From positions 1 to 64,000 of the forward strand of contig JAURJT010000020.1 in NCBI GenBank assembly GCA_030832095.1: a stretch of 64,000 bases of DNA, given 5' to 3'. A model generated the notes under the pieces. The model was not told the origin of the DNA and ran no database searches. It saw nothing but the letters and a program-made list of their open reading frames with translations. This stretch comes from Gammaproteobacteria bacterium. Lineage in GTDB: Bacteria > Pseudomonadota > Gammaproteobacteria > Burkholderiales > Burkholderiaceae_B. Every line of letters starts with the position of its first letter. The first letter of the stretch is position 1. Made by a program: the position numbers and the translations under genes. This document shows, piece by piece, positions 55,595-64,000 of the stretch.

Positions 55595-56815
55595 ATGACA
55601 AACACACTCGCGCCCAAGCAAGATTTTCCCTTCAATGATCCCATCGGCGCGTGCGTGCCGCACGGAAAGTTCTGCATCCCTGCGACTGGAGACGGCCCGT
55701 TAAATGGCCTAAGGTTTGCGGTGAAGGATATTTTTGATGTCGCTGATCACCCCACCGGTGCGGGCAACCCAACATGGTTAGCCACACACCCGATTGCCAC
55801 ACACACCAACCCCTTGGTTGAGCAACTACTTGCCGCCGGTGCCACGATGACCGGCAAAGTCATCACCGACGAACTGGCCTATAGCCTGAACGGTGACAAC
55901 ATGCACTACGGCACACCGGTGAATGTCAATGCGCCGGATCGTGTGCCTGGTGGCTCGTCTAGCGGCTCGGTCGCAGCGGTGGCAGCCAAGCTGTGTGACT
56001 TCGCACTCGGCAGCGATACCGGTGGCTCGACCAGAGTACCGGCCAGCTATTGTGGCGTTTGGGGCCTGCGCACGACGCATGATTTGCTTTCGCGCGAGCA
56101 CGTTGTGCCGCTGCACACATCGTTTGATACGATGACTTGGTTTGCCCACGATCCGGCTACGTTTACGCGTGTGGGCGAAGTGCTGCTGCCTGCCTCAAAT
56201 TTTGTCCCTAAACGACTACTCAAGCCTCAAGCGCTCTGGCAGTTAGCCAGTGAAGACTTTGTCGCACCGCTGCAAAAAGTCTTAGACGCGGCCCAAGTCA
56301 TGCTTGGCGTGACTGCAAAGACGATGTCGTTCACGCGCGATACCGAGACACTCGAGCAGTGGCGCCAAGCGTATGTCACCATGGGTGCAGCCGAGGCGTG
56401 GGCCTTACATGGTGCCTGGATACTTGAGCATCAGCCTACCTTCTCAGCCCCGATCAGCGCGCGTTGGGAGCTAGCACAAGCAGTCACAGCAGCACAGGCC
56501 AAACCAGCGCAGAACAAAGTGGCAGAGATTCGTGCTAATGTGCGCGCCATCCTGAGTGATGACGCCATCGCCATCGTACCCTCGGCGGCGGGGCTCGCGC
56601 CCTTGCTCAACGAAAGCGGAGACTCAGTTGAACGGCTGCGTATGCGCACCATGCACCTCACCTGCGTGGTGGGCATCAGTGGTGTGTGTCAGGTCAGTAT
56701 CCCGTTTAAAAACAGCGCGGGTGTACCGGTCGGGGTGTCGTTAATCGGCCCCGCGGGCAGTGACCTCGCCTTGATTCGGTTGGCCACTGCGCTGTCAAGC
56801 ACCCTACCCGCTTAA
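55595..56815 (+). CDS. Amidase-signature family amidase
   Basis: The 406-residue amidase has the Ser-cisSer-Lys triad: Lys44 in FAVKDIFDV, Ser121 in PGGSSSGSVAAVA and Ser145 in DTGGSTRVPAS. The glycine-serine-rich signature fits this family. It is shorter than GatA and lacks the GatB/C partners, so it is a metabolic amidase hydrolysing a carboxamide to acid and ammonia; substrate unknown. The ATG at 55595 (MTNTLAPK) is family-like, whereas the open frame starting 40 codons earlier is not. Its upstream neighbour diverges. A hairpin follows the stop. Confidence 0.9.
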   Translation: MTNTLAPKQDFPFNDPIGACVPHGKFCIPATGDGPLNGLRFAVKDIFDVADHPTGAGNPTWLATHPIATHTNPLVEQLLAAGATMTGKVITDELAYSLNGDNMHYGTPVNVNAPDRVPGGSSSGSVAAVAAKLCDFALGSDTGGSTRVPASYCGVWGLRTTHDLLSREHVVPLHTSFDTMTWFAHDPATFTRVGEVLLPASNFVPKRLLKPQALWQLASEDFVAPLQKVLDAAQVMLGVTAKTMSFTRDTETLEQWRQAYVTMGAAEAWALHGAWILEHQPTFSAPISARWELAQAVTAAQAKPAQNKVAEIRANVRAILSDDAIAIVPSAAGLAPLLNESGDSVERLRMRTMHLTCVVGISGVCQVSIPFKNSAGVPVGVSLIGPAGSDLALIRLATALSSTLPA

Positions 56816-56859
56816 CGAAATCATCGACAAAGGGCGCCGCTCACACGGCCCTTATTTCG
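56816..56859. terminator. Bipartite hairpin after amidase gene
   Basis: Outer arms CGAAAT / ATTTCG and inner arms AAGGGC / GCCCTT pair perfectly, separated by an 8-base bulge. They fill the convergent gap between the amidase and an SDR gene. There is no T-run, but the structure is compatible with stopping transcripts from both sides. Confidence 0.5.
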
Positions 56860-56865
56860 TCCCAA

Positions 56866-57624
56866 TCAACCGCGACCGACAAACGGCATCGTGGTGGCCA
56901 TGATGGTCACGAACTGAACGTTGGTCTCGAGCGGAAAGCTCACAATCTGTGCGATCGTCTGAGCAACGTGATTCACATCCATGCGTGGTTCAACGCGTGT
57001 TGAGCCGTCAGGTTGTGGCACACCTCTGGTCATGCGCTCGGTCATTGGCGTTGCAGCGTTACCAATATCAATTTGACTGCATGCAATACGATAGTTACGC
57101 GTATCCAGTGAAATCGACTTGGTTAAACCGGTCACCGCGTGCTTGGTTGCGGTATAGCCAATTGAAAACGGGCGCGGCGCATGCGCCGAAATAGAACCAT
57201 TGTTAATAATCCGACCGCCTTGAGGATTTTGATCTTTCATGATCCGGATGGCAGCCTGAGCACATAAGAACATCCCTGTCAGATTGACGTTTACGATGTC
57301 TTTCCAGATCTCGACAGGCAAATCTTCAATCGGCACCGGTGGGCCACCACGCCCAGCATTGTTGAACAGCACATCCAAGCGTCCCCAACGGCGCATGACT
57401 TCAGCAAACAGGTTCTTGACCGAAGCTTCATCGCTCACGTCAGTGACGATAGGATGCAACTGCGACGCCAACGAGGCACCGCCCTCAGTGCGGGTTTCTT
57501 CAAGTGCATCAGCGCGGCGCCCCGCCATCGCAACTTGATAGCCAGCACGCGCGAGATGCAGCGACACTGCACGACCAATTCCAGAACCTGCTCCTGTCAC
57601 CACTGCGACTTTTAACTCAGACAT
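56866..57624 (-). CDS. Short-chain dehydrogenase/reductase (SDR), second
   Basis: The 252-residue classical SDR has [15 protein letters not shown], an Arg after the second strand ([13 protein letters not shown]) that favours [23 protein letters not shown] and the [10 protein letters not shown] catalytic Tyr-Lys motif. The C-terminus ([18 protein letters not shown]) is typical of a subgroup acting on small alcohols or hydroxy acids. It is 79 bases from the sulfurtransferase gene in the same direction and convergent with the amidase. Substrate unknown. Confidence 0.88.
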   Translation of the reverse strand: MSELKVAVVTGAGSGIGRAVSLHLARAGYQVAMAGRRADALEETRTEGGASLASQLHPIVTDVSDEASVKNLFAEVMRRWGRLDVLFNNAGRGGPPVPIEDLPVEIWKDIVNVNLTGMFLCAQAAIRIMKDQNPQGGRIINNGSISAHAPRPFSIGYTATKHAVTGLTKSISLDTRNYRIACSQIDIGNAATPMTERMTRGVPQPDGSTRVEPRMDVNHVAQTIAQIVSFPLETNVQFVTIMATTMPFVGRG

Positions 57625-57703
57625 TTCTCATCCTAATTGTTGGTGTCCGCTTTGGACTTTAAAAAACTGATGGCTATTTTGCCATTACATACTGACTGCT
57701 CGA

Positions 57704-58576
57704 CTAACCGTTCACCCGTGACGGCCCTGTTTCTATCGGTGCATTGGGCTGCGAACTCCATTCGCTCCATGAGCCACCATACAGGGCACCACCCGACATC
57801 CCAGCCAACTCAAGCGCCAGTAATAAATGGCAGGCTGACACCCCCGAGCCACAACTCGCGACGAGTTCTTTCGCAGGATGCGAGCCTAGAAGCTTTATGA
57901 ACTCAGCACGCAAAACCTCTGGCGCTTTAAAAGTACCGTCATCGTTCAAGTTTTCTTTGACTGGGCGACTTGCTGCACCAGGGATATGTCCAGCCACGGG
58001 GTCAAGGGTCTCGTTTTGCCCTTGAAACCGATCGCCCGCGCGTGCGTCAACAACCAAACGATCAGGGCGCCCGAGCCCTGCTTGCATAGCGGCTAACTCG
58101 ACAGACAACGCCAAAGACGCTGAGCGCTTGAAATTACCCAACGGCCTGGCTGCTGGCTGCGCTGCGATCAACGTGTAACCGGCTTTCTCGTAGGCAGCCA
58201 TCCCGCCATCGAGCACCACCACATTGGCATGACCAACCCACCGTGCTAACCACCACAGACGCGAGCCATACAACCCACCATGGGCATCGACGCACACGAT
58301 CAGTGTGTCGTGGTTGACCCCCAGCGTCGCCAAAAACTTGGCGAACACGTCTGCGTCAGGCAACGGATGACGTCCGTTGCGTCCGGTTTTCTCTCCGCTC
58401 AACGAGCGCCCAAGATCAACATAGACCGCGCCCGGCAAATGCGAGGCTTCATACGCGCGCTGGCCGAGGTCGGGGTCTACTAAATCAAAACGACAGTCGC
58501 AGACCAACACATTGGAGGGGTTCTGCGCGAGGCGCGCCTGTAGGGCTTGGGCTGTAATCAAGAAAGACGAAGACAT
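57704..58576 (-). CDS. 3-mercaptopyruvate/thiosulfate sulfurtransferase
   Basis: The 290-residue protein has two rhodanese domains. The first is inactive-type (ends VDAHGGLYGSRLWWL). The second bears the active-site loop CGSGVSAC with Cys242, where 3-mercaptopyruvate enzymes have CGSGV(T/S) and thiosulfate enzymes have CRKG-like loops, so MST activity is more likely. The conserved GHIPGAASRPVKENLNDDGTF and the C-terminal LYGGSWSEWSSQPNAPIETG are typical. It diverges from gmk over about 96 bases. Confidence 0.88.
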   Translation of the reverse strand: MSSSFLITAQALQARLAQNPSNVLVCDCRFDLVDPDLGQRAYEASHLPGAVYVDLGRSLSGEKTGRNGRHPLPDADVFAKFLATLGVNHDTLIVCVDAHGGLYGSRLWWLARWVGHANVVVLDGGMAAYEKAGYTLIAAQPAARPLGNFKRSASLALSVELAAMQAGLGRPDRLVVDARAGDRFQGQNETLDPVAGHIPGAASRPVKENLNDDGTFKAPEVLRAEFIKLLGSHPAKELVASCGSGVSACHLLLALELAGMSGGALYGGSWSEWSSQPNAPIETGPSRVNG

Positions 58577-58618
58577 GCGGGGATCCTTTATTCAATTCTG
58601 TCAAAAACGTGCGTGTGA

Positions 58619-58640
58619 GCATAGCCACTCTGCTATGCTT
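58619..58640 (+). promoter_or_regulatory. Hairpin in the gmk leader
   Basis: AGCATAGC and GCTATGCT form a perfect 8-bp stem around a 6-base loop, followed by TTTACTTT, 32 bases before the gmk ATG. It could be a weak terminator, a leader structure of the gmk transcript, or (reversed) part of the sulfurtransferase promoter region. Confidence 0.4.
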
Positions 58641-58672
58641 TTACTTTAAATCAATACTCTCTATTGTCACCC

Positions 58673-59299
58673 ATGTCTCAGGCAGCCGGAAACGTTTTTG
58701 TAGTGGTCGCTCCAAGCGGGGCCGGTAAGTCAAGCTTAGTCAACGGCTTGCTTGCGCAAGATCCCACCCTGTGCCTCTCGGTATCGGCCACGACCCGAGC
58801 CCCGCGCAGTAGCGAAACAGATGGCAAAGATTACCGCTTTGTGAGCAAAACCGAATTCGCCGCAATGCAGCAAAATAATCAGCTTCTCGAATGGGCTGAG
58901 GTACACGGCAACTTTTATGGCACACCCCGCGATCAAATTGATCAGGCGATTCACCGAGGTCGCGATGTTTTGCTAGAAATCGACTGGCAAGGGGCAAGAC
59001 AAGTGAAACGCCTGTTTACCCAAACGATTGGCATCTTTATTCTTCCCCCCTCTATCCAAACGCTTGAGCAACGCCTCCAGCTTCGTGGGCAAGACTCTCA
59101 AGAGGTGATCGCCCGCCGTATTCAAGCTGCGACTGAAGAGATCTCGCATGCGCCAGAGTGCGAATATGTTATTATTAATCAAGACTTTAGGATTGCACTC
59201 GCCGAACTCACCGAGATCATTGCCGTCGCGCGGTTACGCTACGGTAGCCAGTTCGCCAAAAACGAGGCGTTGTTCGCTTCGCTTGGGCTGACCACTTAG
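58673..59299 (+). CDS. gmk: Guanylate kinase
   Basis: Gmk converts GMP to GDP. The 208-residue product has the P-loop [17 protein letters not shown], the GMP-binding [37 protein letters not shown], and the region [16 protein letters not shown] with the conserved Asp. The ATG at 58673 is family-consistent; an in-frame TTG three codons earlier is less likely. It leads the conserved gmk-rpoZ-spoT group. Confidence 0.95.
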   Translation: MSQAAGNVFVVVAPSGAGKSSLVNGLLAQDPTLCLSVSATTRAPRSSETDGKDYRFVSKTEFAAMQQNNQLLEWAEVHGNFYGTPRDQIDQAIHRGRDVLLEIDWQGARQVKRLFTQTIGIFILPPSIQTLEQRLQLRGQDSQEVIARRIQAATEEISHAPECEYVIINQDFRIALAELTEIIAVARLRYGSQFAKNEALFASLGLTT

Positions 59300-59362
59300 G
59301 GTACAGAGCAGGCTTGGTGCGCAAGTTTTCACGTATTTAAACCCTTACCACTCAGGATCACC

Positions 59363-59566
59363 ATGGCTCGCATTACTGTTGACGATTGTCTTGACCGCAT
59401 TCCAAATCGCTTCAAACTCACCCTTGCAGCCACCTATCGTGCGCGCGAGCTCGCTCAGGGCCATGCACCTCGGCTCGAAACCAAAGACAAACCTTGCGTG
59501 ACCGCATTGCGCGAAATTGCAAACGGTTTAGTGGGCATTGAAATGCTGCGTAAGGTACCAACCTAA
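59363..59566 (+). CDS. rpoZ: RNA polymerase omega subunit
   Basis: Omega helps assemble RNA polymerase and forms a ppGpp site with beta-prime. The 67-residue protein begins [29 protein letters not shown], the conserved N-terminal block with the ppGpp-contacting residues near the start. It continues with [17 protein letters not shown]. It sits between gmk and spoT, tying the sensor of ppGpp to the enzyme that makes it. Confidence 0.95.
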   Translation: MARITVDDCLDRIPNRFKLTLAATYRARELAQGHAPRLETKDKPCVTALREIANGLVGIEMLRKVPT

Positions 59567-59577
59567 GACACTGCAAA

Positions 59578-61869
59578 ATGGCCTTTCCCGGATTTCGCTA
59601 CGCTTCTACCGGGATACTGGCCGCCCTAAAGGTCGGCTCCAAGCTTAAGCCTGGCGGCAAAGCGAAAGAGCTTGGTCTAGGGGTCGTCTCTGGGGTGGCT
59701 ACGCCACTTGAAACCGAGATCGAACCCGCAGTCGCCTCAATGGCGCACCTGCAACAAATACTGTCTACCTACCTCGACGCAAAAGACATCGCAACGATTC
59801 GCGACGCCTATCGCTTCTCTGATCAAGCGCACCTGGGGCAGCTACGCACAAGCGGATCGCCTTACATCACGCATCCTATTTCAGTCGCCGAAATCTGTGC
59901 AGGCTGGAAACTCGACGCAGAAGCGATCCAGGCGGCGCTGTTGCACGACGTCATGGAAGATCAAGGGATCGCCAAGCAAGACCTGCTAGAAAAATTTGGC
60001 GATGAAGTTGCAGAGCTTGTCGATGGGCTGTCAAAACTTGACCGGCTTGAGTTTGCGACCAAAGCGCAGCAACAGGCTGAAAGCTTCAGAAAGATGTTAT
60101 TGGCGATGGCGCGCGACATTCGCGTCATCCTCATCAAACTGGCTGATCGCTTGCACAACATGCGCACGCTCGATGCCGTGGCACCCGATAAACGCCGACG
60201 CGTCGCCAAAGAAACGCTTGATATCTACGCACCAATTGCGTATCGCTTGGGCTTAAATGCGTTGTATCGTGAGCTGCAAGATTTATGCTTCGAGGCGATC
60301 TACCCTAACCGGTATCGAGTTCTCGAAAAAGCTGTTCTCGCCGCGCGAGGCAATCGTCGCGAAGTCTTAAGCAAGATCGATGATCAAGTTCGTGCGGCAA
60401 TGCCCGAAGCAGGTATCGAAAGCGAAGTGCTGAGTCGTGAAAAAACCTTATTCGGTATTTATCACAAGATGGTTGAGCAAAAGAAAAGCTTCACCAACGT
60501 GTTAGATATCTATGGCTTTCGCGTCATCGTACGAACCCTGCCCGAGTGTTACATGGCCATGGGCATCGTGCATCAACTTTACCGCCCGGTACCCGGCAAG
60601 TTCAAAGACTATATCGCGATCCCAAAGGTGAACGGGTATCAGTCGTTGCACACTACGCTAGTGGGCCCCTTTGGTACACCGATTGAGTTTCAGTTTCGTA
60701 CGCATGACATGCACCAGGTGGCTGAAGAGGGTGTCGCAGCGCACTGGCTCTACAAGGCTGACACAGCCTCTTTGCAAGAGATTCAAAGCCGCACTAGCAA
60801 ATCGTTGCAATCGTTGCTTGATATTCAAAGTCAAAATGGTGACTCAAGTGAGTTTCTTGAGCACGTCAAGGTCGATTTGTTTCCGGATGCAGTCTACGTT
60901 TTTACCCCCAAAGGAAAAATCGTTTCACTGCCTCGCGGCGCCACACCGATTGACTTTGCCTACATGATTCATACTGACGTGGGTAACCATGCGGTCGCCT
61001 GTAAAGTCAACGGCGATAACGTCGCCCTGCGCACAGAACTTTCGAGCGGTGACACCGTATCGATTGTCACATCGCCTGCTGCACGGCCCAGTGCGCAATG
61101 GCTGAATTACGCACGCACGGGGCGCGCACGCTCAGAAATCAGGCATTTTTTGCGCACGAGCGAATACGATGAATCGGCCGCCTTTGGTGAACGCCAACTG
61201 ACGCAGGCTCTCAAAGAACTGAACTTGGCAATGCCCTCGCCTGAGGATGCTATTTGGGAAAAGCTCGCTCGCAGTAGTGGCGCAAAATCACGCGCTGAAA
61301 TTTTGGCAGATATCGGGCTAGGCAAACGTTTGGCTGCAGTGGTAGCGCGACGGTTTGCACCAGACCATCCTCTCATCGCGACCACCGCAGCAGCCGACGA
61401 AGAGATGACGGCCGCGCGGTCAATACCTATTCAGATCCGAGGTCACGAAGGTCAGGCCGTACAGTTAGCGCCTTGTTGTGGCCCTTTACCCGGTGATGTG
61501 ATCGTTGCGGGTATACGGATCGGCCATGGCTTGGTGGTGCATACCGCAGAGTGTCCGGTCGCCATCCGTGCGCGCATGAAAGAGCCTGACCGCTGGGTCG
61601 ACGTTGTGTGGGATCAAGAAACCGCCAAACATTTTTCAGCACGTATTGAAATCATGGCAAAGAATGAGCGCGGGATCTTAAGCCGCATCGCCGCCGAGGT
61701 TGCGCAAGCCGACTCAAACATCATCAATGCCACAATGCACGAAGATGCGATCGACACCGTCATGTTGAACCTAACCGTACAAGTTGACAGTCGCAAACAT
61801 TTGGCGCAAGTTTTTCGCTCGATTCGACACGTCGCCCAAGTACAAAAAATTGTTCGCGCTAAGGGCTAA
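59578..61869 (+). CDS. spoT: Bifunctional (p)ppGpp synthetase/hydrolase SpoT
   Basis: SpoT makes and degrades (p)ppGpp. The 763-residue protein has an intact hydrolase HD domain (LLHDVMEDQG, His123-Asp124 and Glu127-Asp128) and a synthetase domain with KFKDYIAIPKVNGYQSLHTTL and FQFRTHDMHQVAEEGVAAHW. A TGS domain (VYVFTPKGKIVSLPRGATPIDFAYMIHTDVG), a zinc-finger-like region with paired Cys (LAPCCGPLPGD) and a C-terminal ACT domain follow. The basic KFKD motif is the form found in bifunctional enzymes. The first about 50 residues are basic and hydrophobic and not conserved, so translation could start later at Met55. It starts 11 bases after rpoZ. Confidence 0.94.
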   Translation: MAFPGFRYASTGILAALKVGSKLKPGGKAKELGLGVVSGVATPLETEIEPAVASMAHLQQILSTYLDAKDIATIRDAYRFSDQAHLGQLRTSGSPYITHPISVAEICAGWKLDAEAIQAALLHDVMEDQGIAKQDLLEKFGDEVAELVDGLSKLDRLEFATKAQQQAESFRKMLLAMARDIRVILIKLADRLHNMRTLDAVAPDKRRRVAKETLDIYAPIAYRLGLNALYRELQDLCFEAIYPNRYRVLEKAVLAARGNRREVLSKIDDQVRAAMPEAGIESEVLSREKTLFGIYHKMVEQKKSFTNVLDIYGFRVIVRTLPECYMAMGIVHQLYRPVPGKFKDYIAIPKVNGYQSLHTTLVGPFGTPIEFQFRTHDMHQVAEEGVAAHWLYKADTASLQEIQSRTSKSLQSLLDIQSQNGDSSEFLEHVKVDLFPDAVYVFTPKGKIVSLPRGATPIDFAYMIHTDVGNHAVACKVNGDNVALRTELSSGDTVSIVTSPAARPSAQWLNYARTGRARSEIRHFLRTSEYDESAAFGERQLTQALKELNLAMPSPEDAIWEKLARSSGAKSRAEILADIGLGKRLAAVVARRFAPDHPLIATTAAADEEMTAARSIPIQIRGHEGQAVQLAPCCGPLPGDVIVAGIRIGHGLVVHTAECPVAIRARMKEPDRWVDVVWDQETAKHFSARIEIMAKNERGILSRIAAEVAQADSNIINATMHEDAIDTVMLNLTVQVDSRKHLAQVFRSIRHVAQVQKIVRAKG

Positions 61870-61892
61870 TGTCCGCTTGTGAGCTCGAGCTA

Positions 61893-61930
61893 AGGTGAGG
61901 CTTGCCGTCGAATGACAGCAGCACTCACCT
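61893..61930. terminator. Inverted repeat between convergent spoT and hydrolase genes
   Basis: AGGTGAG and CTCACCT pair over 7 bases around a 24-base loop in the 63-base convergent gap. No T-run. A weak terminator candidate only. Confidence 0.35.
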
Positions 61931-61932
61931 CG

Positions 61933-63243
61933 CTAAGGTTTAACGACAGCGATCCGTTGTTTGAGCGCGCGCCAGAGGGCCGTGGTATCGGCGCTACCCT
62001 GATCGCGAGCCGAGGCTCTGACCGCCGGGTGCACCAACACCAGCTGCCGTGACGGATCAACATAAATAGCCTGACCACGCACCCCCAGAAACGCATAGGT
62101 ACCGTCAAGATCTGGAAAGATCCAAGTTTGATAGCCATAGCCAAACCAACGACCTGTGCGTGATGGTAAAAAATGCGCCTGTGTCATCTCTTGAACCCAG
62201 GCGGCAGGCACAAGCTGCTTACCCTGCGCGACACCTGAGCGAGCCATCATCATCGCCAGGCGCCCATAATCGCGTAGCGTGGCGTTCAACCCCATGTAGC
62301 CGACCTCTTGGCCTGAGGCATCCACAAGCCAAGTGGCTTCTTGTTCAGCACCAAGCGGTTTCCAAATTTTTTCTGAAAAATAGGTTGCAACGTCTTGGCC
62401 GATCGCCTGACGCAATACGACTGACAGCACAAAGGTTTCTGCCGACGCGTAGTACCAACGCTGGCCAGGCGCCGCGATGCGGCGATTAAATAGTTTGGCA
62501 ACACTCGCACCGCCTTCGGACTGCCTTCCGAACGTGGCGCGCGACAATCGGGCCGAATCGTCTTGCCCATCGTACTCTTCGCGAAACTGGACACCTGAAG
62601 ACATGGTCAGCAAATGCCGTAGCGGGGTCTTGCCGTATTCAGTCCCTTGTAGACCCGGCGCATAGTCTTGTGCCAAGTCATCTAGTGAGCGAATATGCCC
62701 CTCTTGCAGCGCAACACCCACCAGCATCGCAATCACCGTTTTGGCCATCGAGAAAGAGGTAAAGCGTTGCTCGGGCTGTCGCGCGTACTGGTAGCGCTCA
62801 AGCAACAAGGTATCACCCTGAGCAATCAACAGAGCTGTGGCCGGATTACGTTCAAAGTAATCGTTTATCGTTTGCGTGCCGCTACCCAACACGGCAGCGC
62901 CTTGATAATTCAACGTGAGCTCAGACGTCGAACGCTGCCAAGGCTGAACAGGCAAGGCCGTTGCCGAAACGTTTGCCTTAAAGATTTCGTCGAGTCTTGA
63001 AAAACTGTCAACAGTCGCGTGAGCCTGCCGCCAGTTATCACGAGTTCCTCGCGTAAAACCTGAACCAGTCAGGCCTCCGTAGAGCGACATATTCGGGCCG
63101 TCCGCACGCTTTCCAATGCCCTGCTCAACTTGCCACGCGCTAGTTTTTTGTTCAGGACTTGTGCCGCAACCGGCCAGCCCCAACAATACGCTGGTAGCAA
63201 ACACTGCCAAACATGATTTAAGAGCGATTGTCCAACGCATCAC
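61933..63243 (-). CDS. Serine hydrolase, class C beta-lactamase/penicillin-binding fold lipoprotein
   Basis: The 436-residue product has a signal peptide with lipobox LLGLAGC (Cys26 lipidated). The catalytic domain has the SxxK motif SMAK (Ser165, Lys168) in FTSFSMAKTVIAMLVGVAL. The second motif is Y265-A-S267. The C-terminal third motif, normally HxG or KTG, appears as GVRGQ, which resembles esterase-type relatives rather than true beta-lactamases. It is more likely an esterase or peptidase than an antibiotic-resistance enzyme. It diverges from the barrel-protein gene by 43 bases. Confidence 0.85.
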   Translation of the reverse strand: MMRWTIALKSCLAVFATSVLLGLAGCGTSPEQKTSAWQVEQGIGKRADGPNMSLYGGLTGSGFTRGTRDNWRQAHATVDSFSRLDEIFKANVSATALPVQPWQRSTSELTLNYQGAAVLGSGTQTINDYFERNPATALLIAQGDTLLLERYQYARQPEQRFTSFSMAKTVIAMLVGVALQEGHIRSLDDLAQDYAPGLQGTEYGKTPLRHLLTMSSGVQFREEYDGQDDSARLSRATFGRQSEGGASVAKLFNRRIAAPGQRWYYASAETFVLSVVLRQAIGQDVATYFSEKIWKPLGAEQEATWLVDASGQEVGYMGLNATLRDYGRLAMMMARSGVAQGKQLVPAAWVQEMTQAHFLPSRTGRWFGYGYQTWIFPDLDGTYAFLGVRGQAIYVDPSRQLVLVHPAVRASARDQGSADTTALWRALKQRIAVVKP

Positions 63244-63286
63244 GAAAACTCCTTATACTCGTACTCTTTGTTTTTGAAGCCACGCT

Positions 63287-63958
63287 ATGACTCGCACTCA
63301 GACTTTACAACAAGATACCGACGCCTCTGGCGAATTGTTGATCTGGACTTCAGTTGACCCTGCCTACGAGCAAGACTTTAACCAATGGTATGACCAAGAG
63401 CACATGCAAGAGCGGGCAGCGATCAAGGGGTTTCGCTGGTCGCGGCGCTATCACTCTGACACCTGCGCGCGGCCCTATTTGGCGCTTTATCAAACAGACA
63501 CTTTGCATGTGTTCACCAGCGAGCCTTACCGTCAGGCTTTCACCAAACAAACACAGTGGTCTGAGCGTAACTTTACGCGTATGCGCGACACGAGTCGGCG
63601 CGTCAACGCGGTCACTGCGCTTGCGGGCGCCGGAACTGGTGCTGCAGTCGCCTTGGTCTGCCTTCAATCCATCGAACAGGCGCAAGCGGCAATTGTGTTG
63701 GCGCAAGAACTGAAGAGTGCGCTAGAGGGTGTACTCGCTGTGCGAGCGCTGTGCCCAGATCCAGTGTTGTCAACCCCCCTGCCCTCAGAAGACCTTGCAA
63801 CCCGCAAACTCGAACCATTTGTGGTGATCGACACGACCACACTTGCGAGCGCAGAAGCGGCTGGAAAATGGCTTGCAGAAAAACTGGCGTTACCCTCAGG
63901 GCGCAGTCACAGTTTTAAACTTTTATGGGATCTGCAATCTATCGATCTTGAGCGTTAG
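63287..63958 (+). CDS. Dimeric alpha/beta-barrel-like protein, copy B
   Basis: The 223-residue product of unknown function begins with the motif FNQWYDQEHMQERAAIKGFRWSRRY, shared with copy A at 54728-55447, followed by YLALYQTDTLHVF. The C-terminal half is less conserved but keeps a barrel-like pattern. It diverges from the serine hydrolase lipoprotein. Reaction and substrate are unknown; the family resemblance is to EthD/DUF4286-like barrels. Confidence 0.7.
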   Translation: MTRTQTLQQDTDASGELLIWTSVDPAYEQDFNQWYDQEHMQERAAIKGFRWSRRYHSDTCARPYLALYQTDTLHVFTSEPYRQAFTKQTQWSERNFTRMRDTSRRVNAVTALAGAGTGAAVALVCLQSIEQAQAAIVLAQELKSALEGVLAVRALCPDPVLSTPLPSEDLATRKLEPFVVIDTTTLASAEAAGKWLAEKLALPSGRSHSFKLLWDLQSIDLER

Positions 63959-64000
63959 TCGTTAAGCGCCAACAGTTTGGTCATATTCATACTGCGACTA
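63955..64000 (-). CDS. Possible 3' end of an unidentified gene (window edge)
   Basis: A minus-strand frame stays open from the window edge to a TAA at 63955-63957, reading ...MNMTKLLALND. It would be convergent with copy B and overlap its last bases. Fifteen codons are too few to support a function, so this marks only a possible gene end. Confidence 0.25.
   Translation of the reverse strand, partial: SRSMNMTKLLALND

Noticed and set aside
55595..56815. GatA subunit of the tRNA amidotransferase
   Set aside because: It is shorter than GatA, and no gatB or gatC is adjacent; the lone YqeY protein at 27515 is not GatB.
61933..63243. Antibiotic-resistance beta-lactamase
   Set aside because: SxxK and YxS are present, but the third motif is not HTG/KTG and the protein resembles esterase-type lipoproteins; no resistance claim is justified.

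Overview
The window reads as chromosomal DNA of a betaproteobacterium, most likely Burkholderiales and probably Alcaligenaceae-like. That placement rests on gene content and order: rpsB-tsf-pyrH-frr-uppS-cdsA-dxr-rseP-bamA-skp-lpxD, folC-SPOR-cvpA-purF, glnA-ntrB-ntrC, rdgB-hemW, and gmk-rpoZ-spoT. It is inference from recognised proteins, not a database match. Coding density is very high. No gene-free stretch exceeds about 220 bases, and I see no rRNA, tRNA, insertion sequence, prophage or CRISPR array.

Layout: 1-11321 (minus) is the translation, isoprenoid and envelope-biogenesis operon from rpsB to a truncated lpxD. 11532-15416 (plus) holds map, glnD and dsbB. 15413-19747 (minus) holds purF, cvpA, a SPOR-domain protein and folC, with a 38-bp tandem repeat between purF and cvpA. 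19930-27970 (plus) holds an EamA permease, an NRDE protein, an SOS mutagenesis cassette imuA-imuB-dnaE2 behind a perfect LexA box, and a YqeY-like protein. 28009-31159 is a mixed block (thioesterase, lipoprotein, DUF423 protein, and a thiolase with a DUF35 partner). 31235-36142 holds an OprB-like porin, a divergent two-component system with a Fur-box-like site between them, and a DUF945 protein with a 52-bp tandem repeat at its 3' end. 36174-44425 (minus) holds proC, ubiA, recG, ridA, ntrC, ntrB and glnA. glnA has a textbook sigma-54 promoter and two NtrC boxes 32 bp apart.

44600-64000 carries housekeeping genes (hemW, rdgB, rph, yicC, gmk, rpoZ, spoT) that often sit close together in related bacteria. 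Here they are interrupted twice. A LysR / acyl-CoA dehydrogenase / MmgE-PrpD / SDR module lies between rdgB and rph. A barrel-protein / amidase / SDR / sulfurtransferase set lies between yicC and gmk. The right end has a beta-lactamase-fold lipoprotein and a second copy of the barrel-protein family.

Functional links: glnD, glnA, ntrB and ntrC supply much of the nitrogen-control cascade. The imu cassette gives damage-inducible mutagenesis. The interrupting modules look like small acyl-CoA, amide or alcohol catabolic functions with unknown substrates. The least expected features are the gene-end-anchored tandem repeats, in-frame repeats in the linkers of both ImuB and DnaE2, a 27-bp dyad in the LysR divergent promoter, an H-box with Asn after the phospho-accepting His, and the Fur-like box at the porin/two-component junction.
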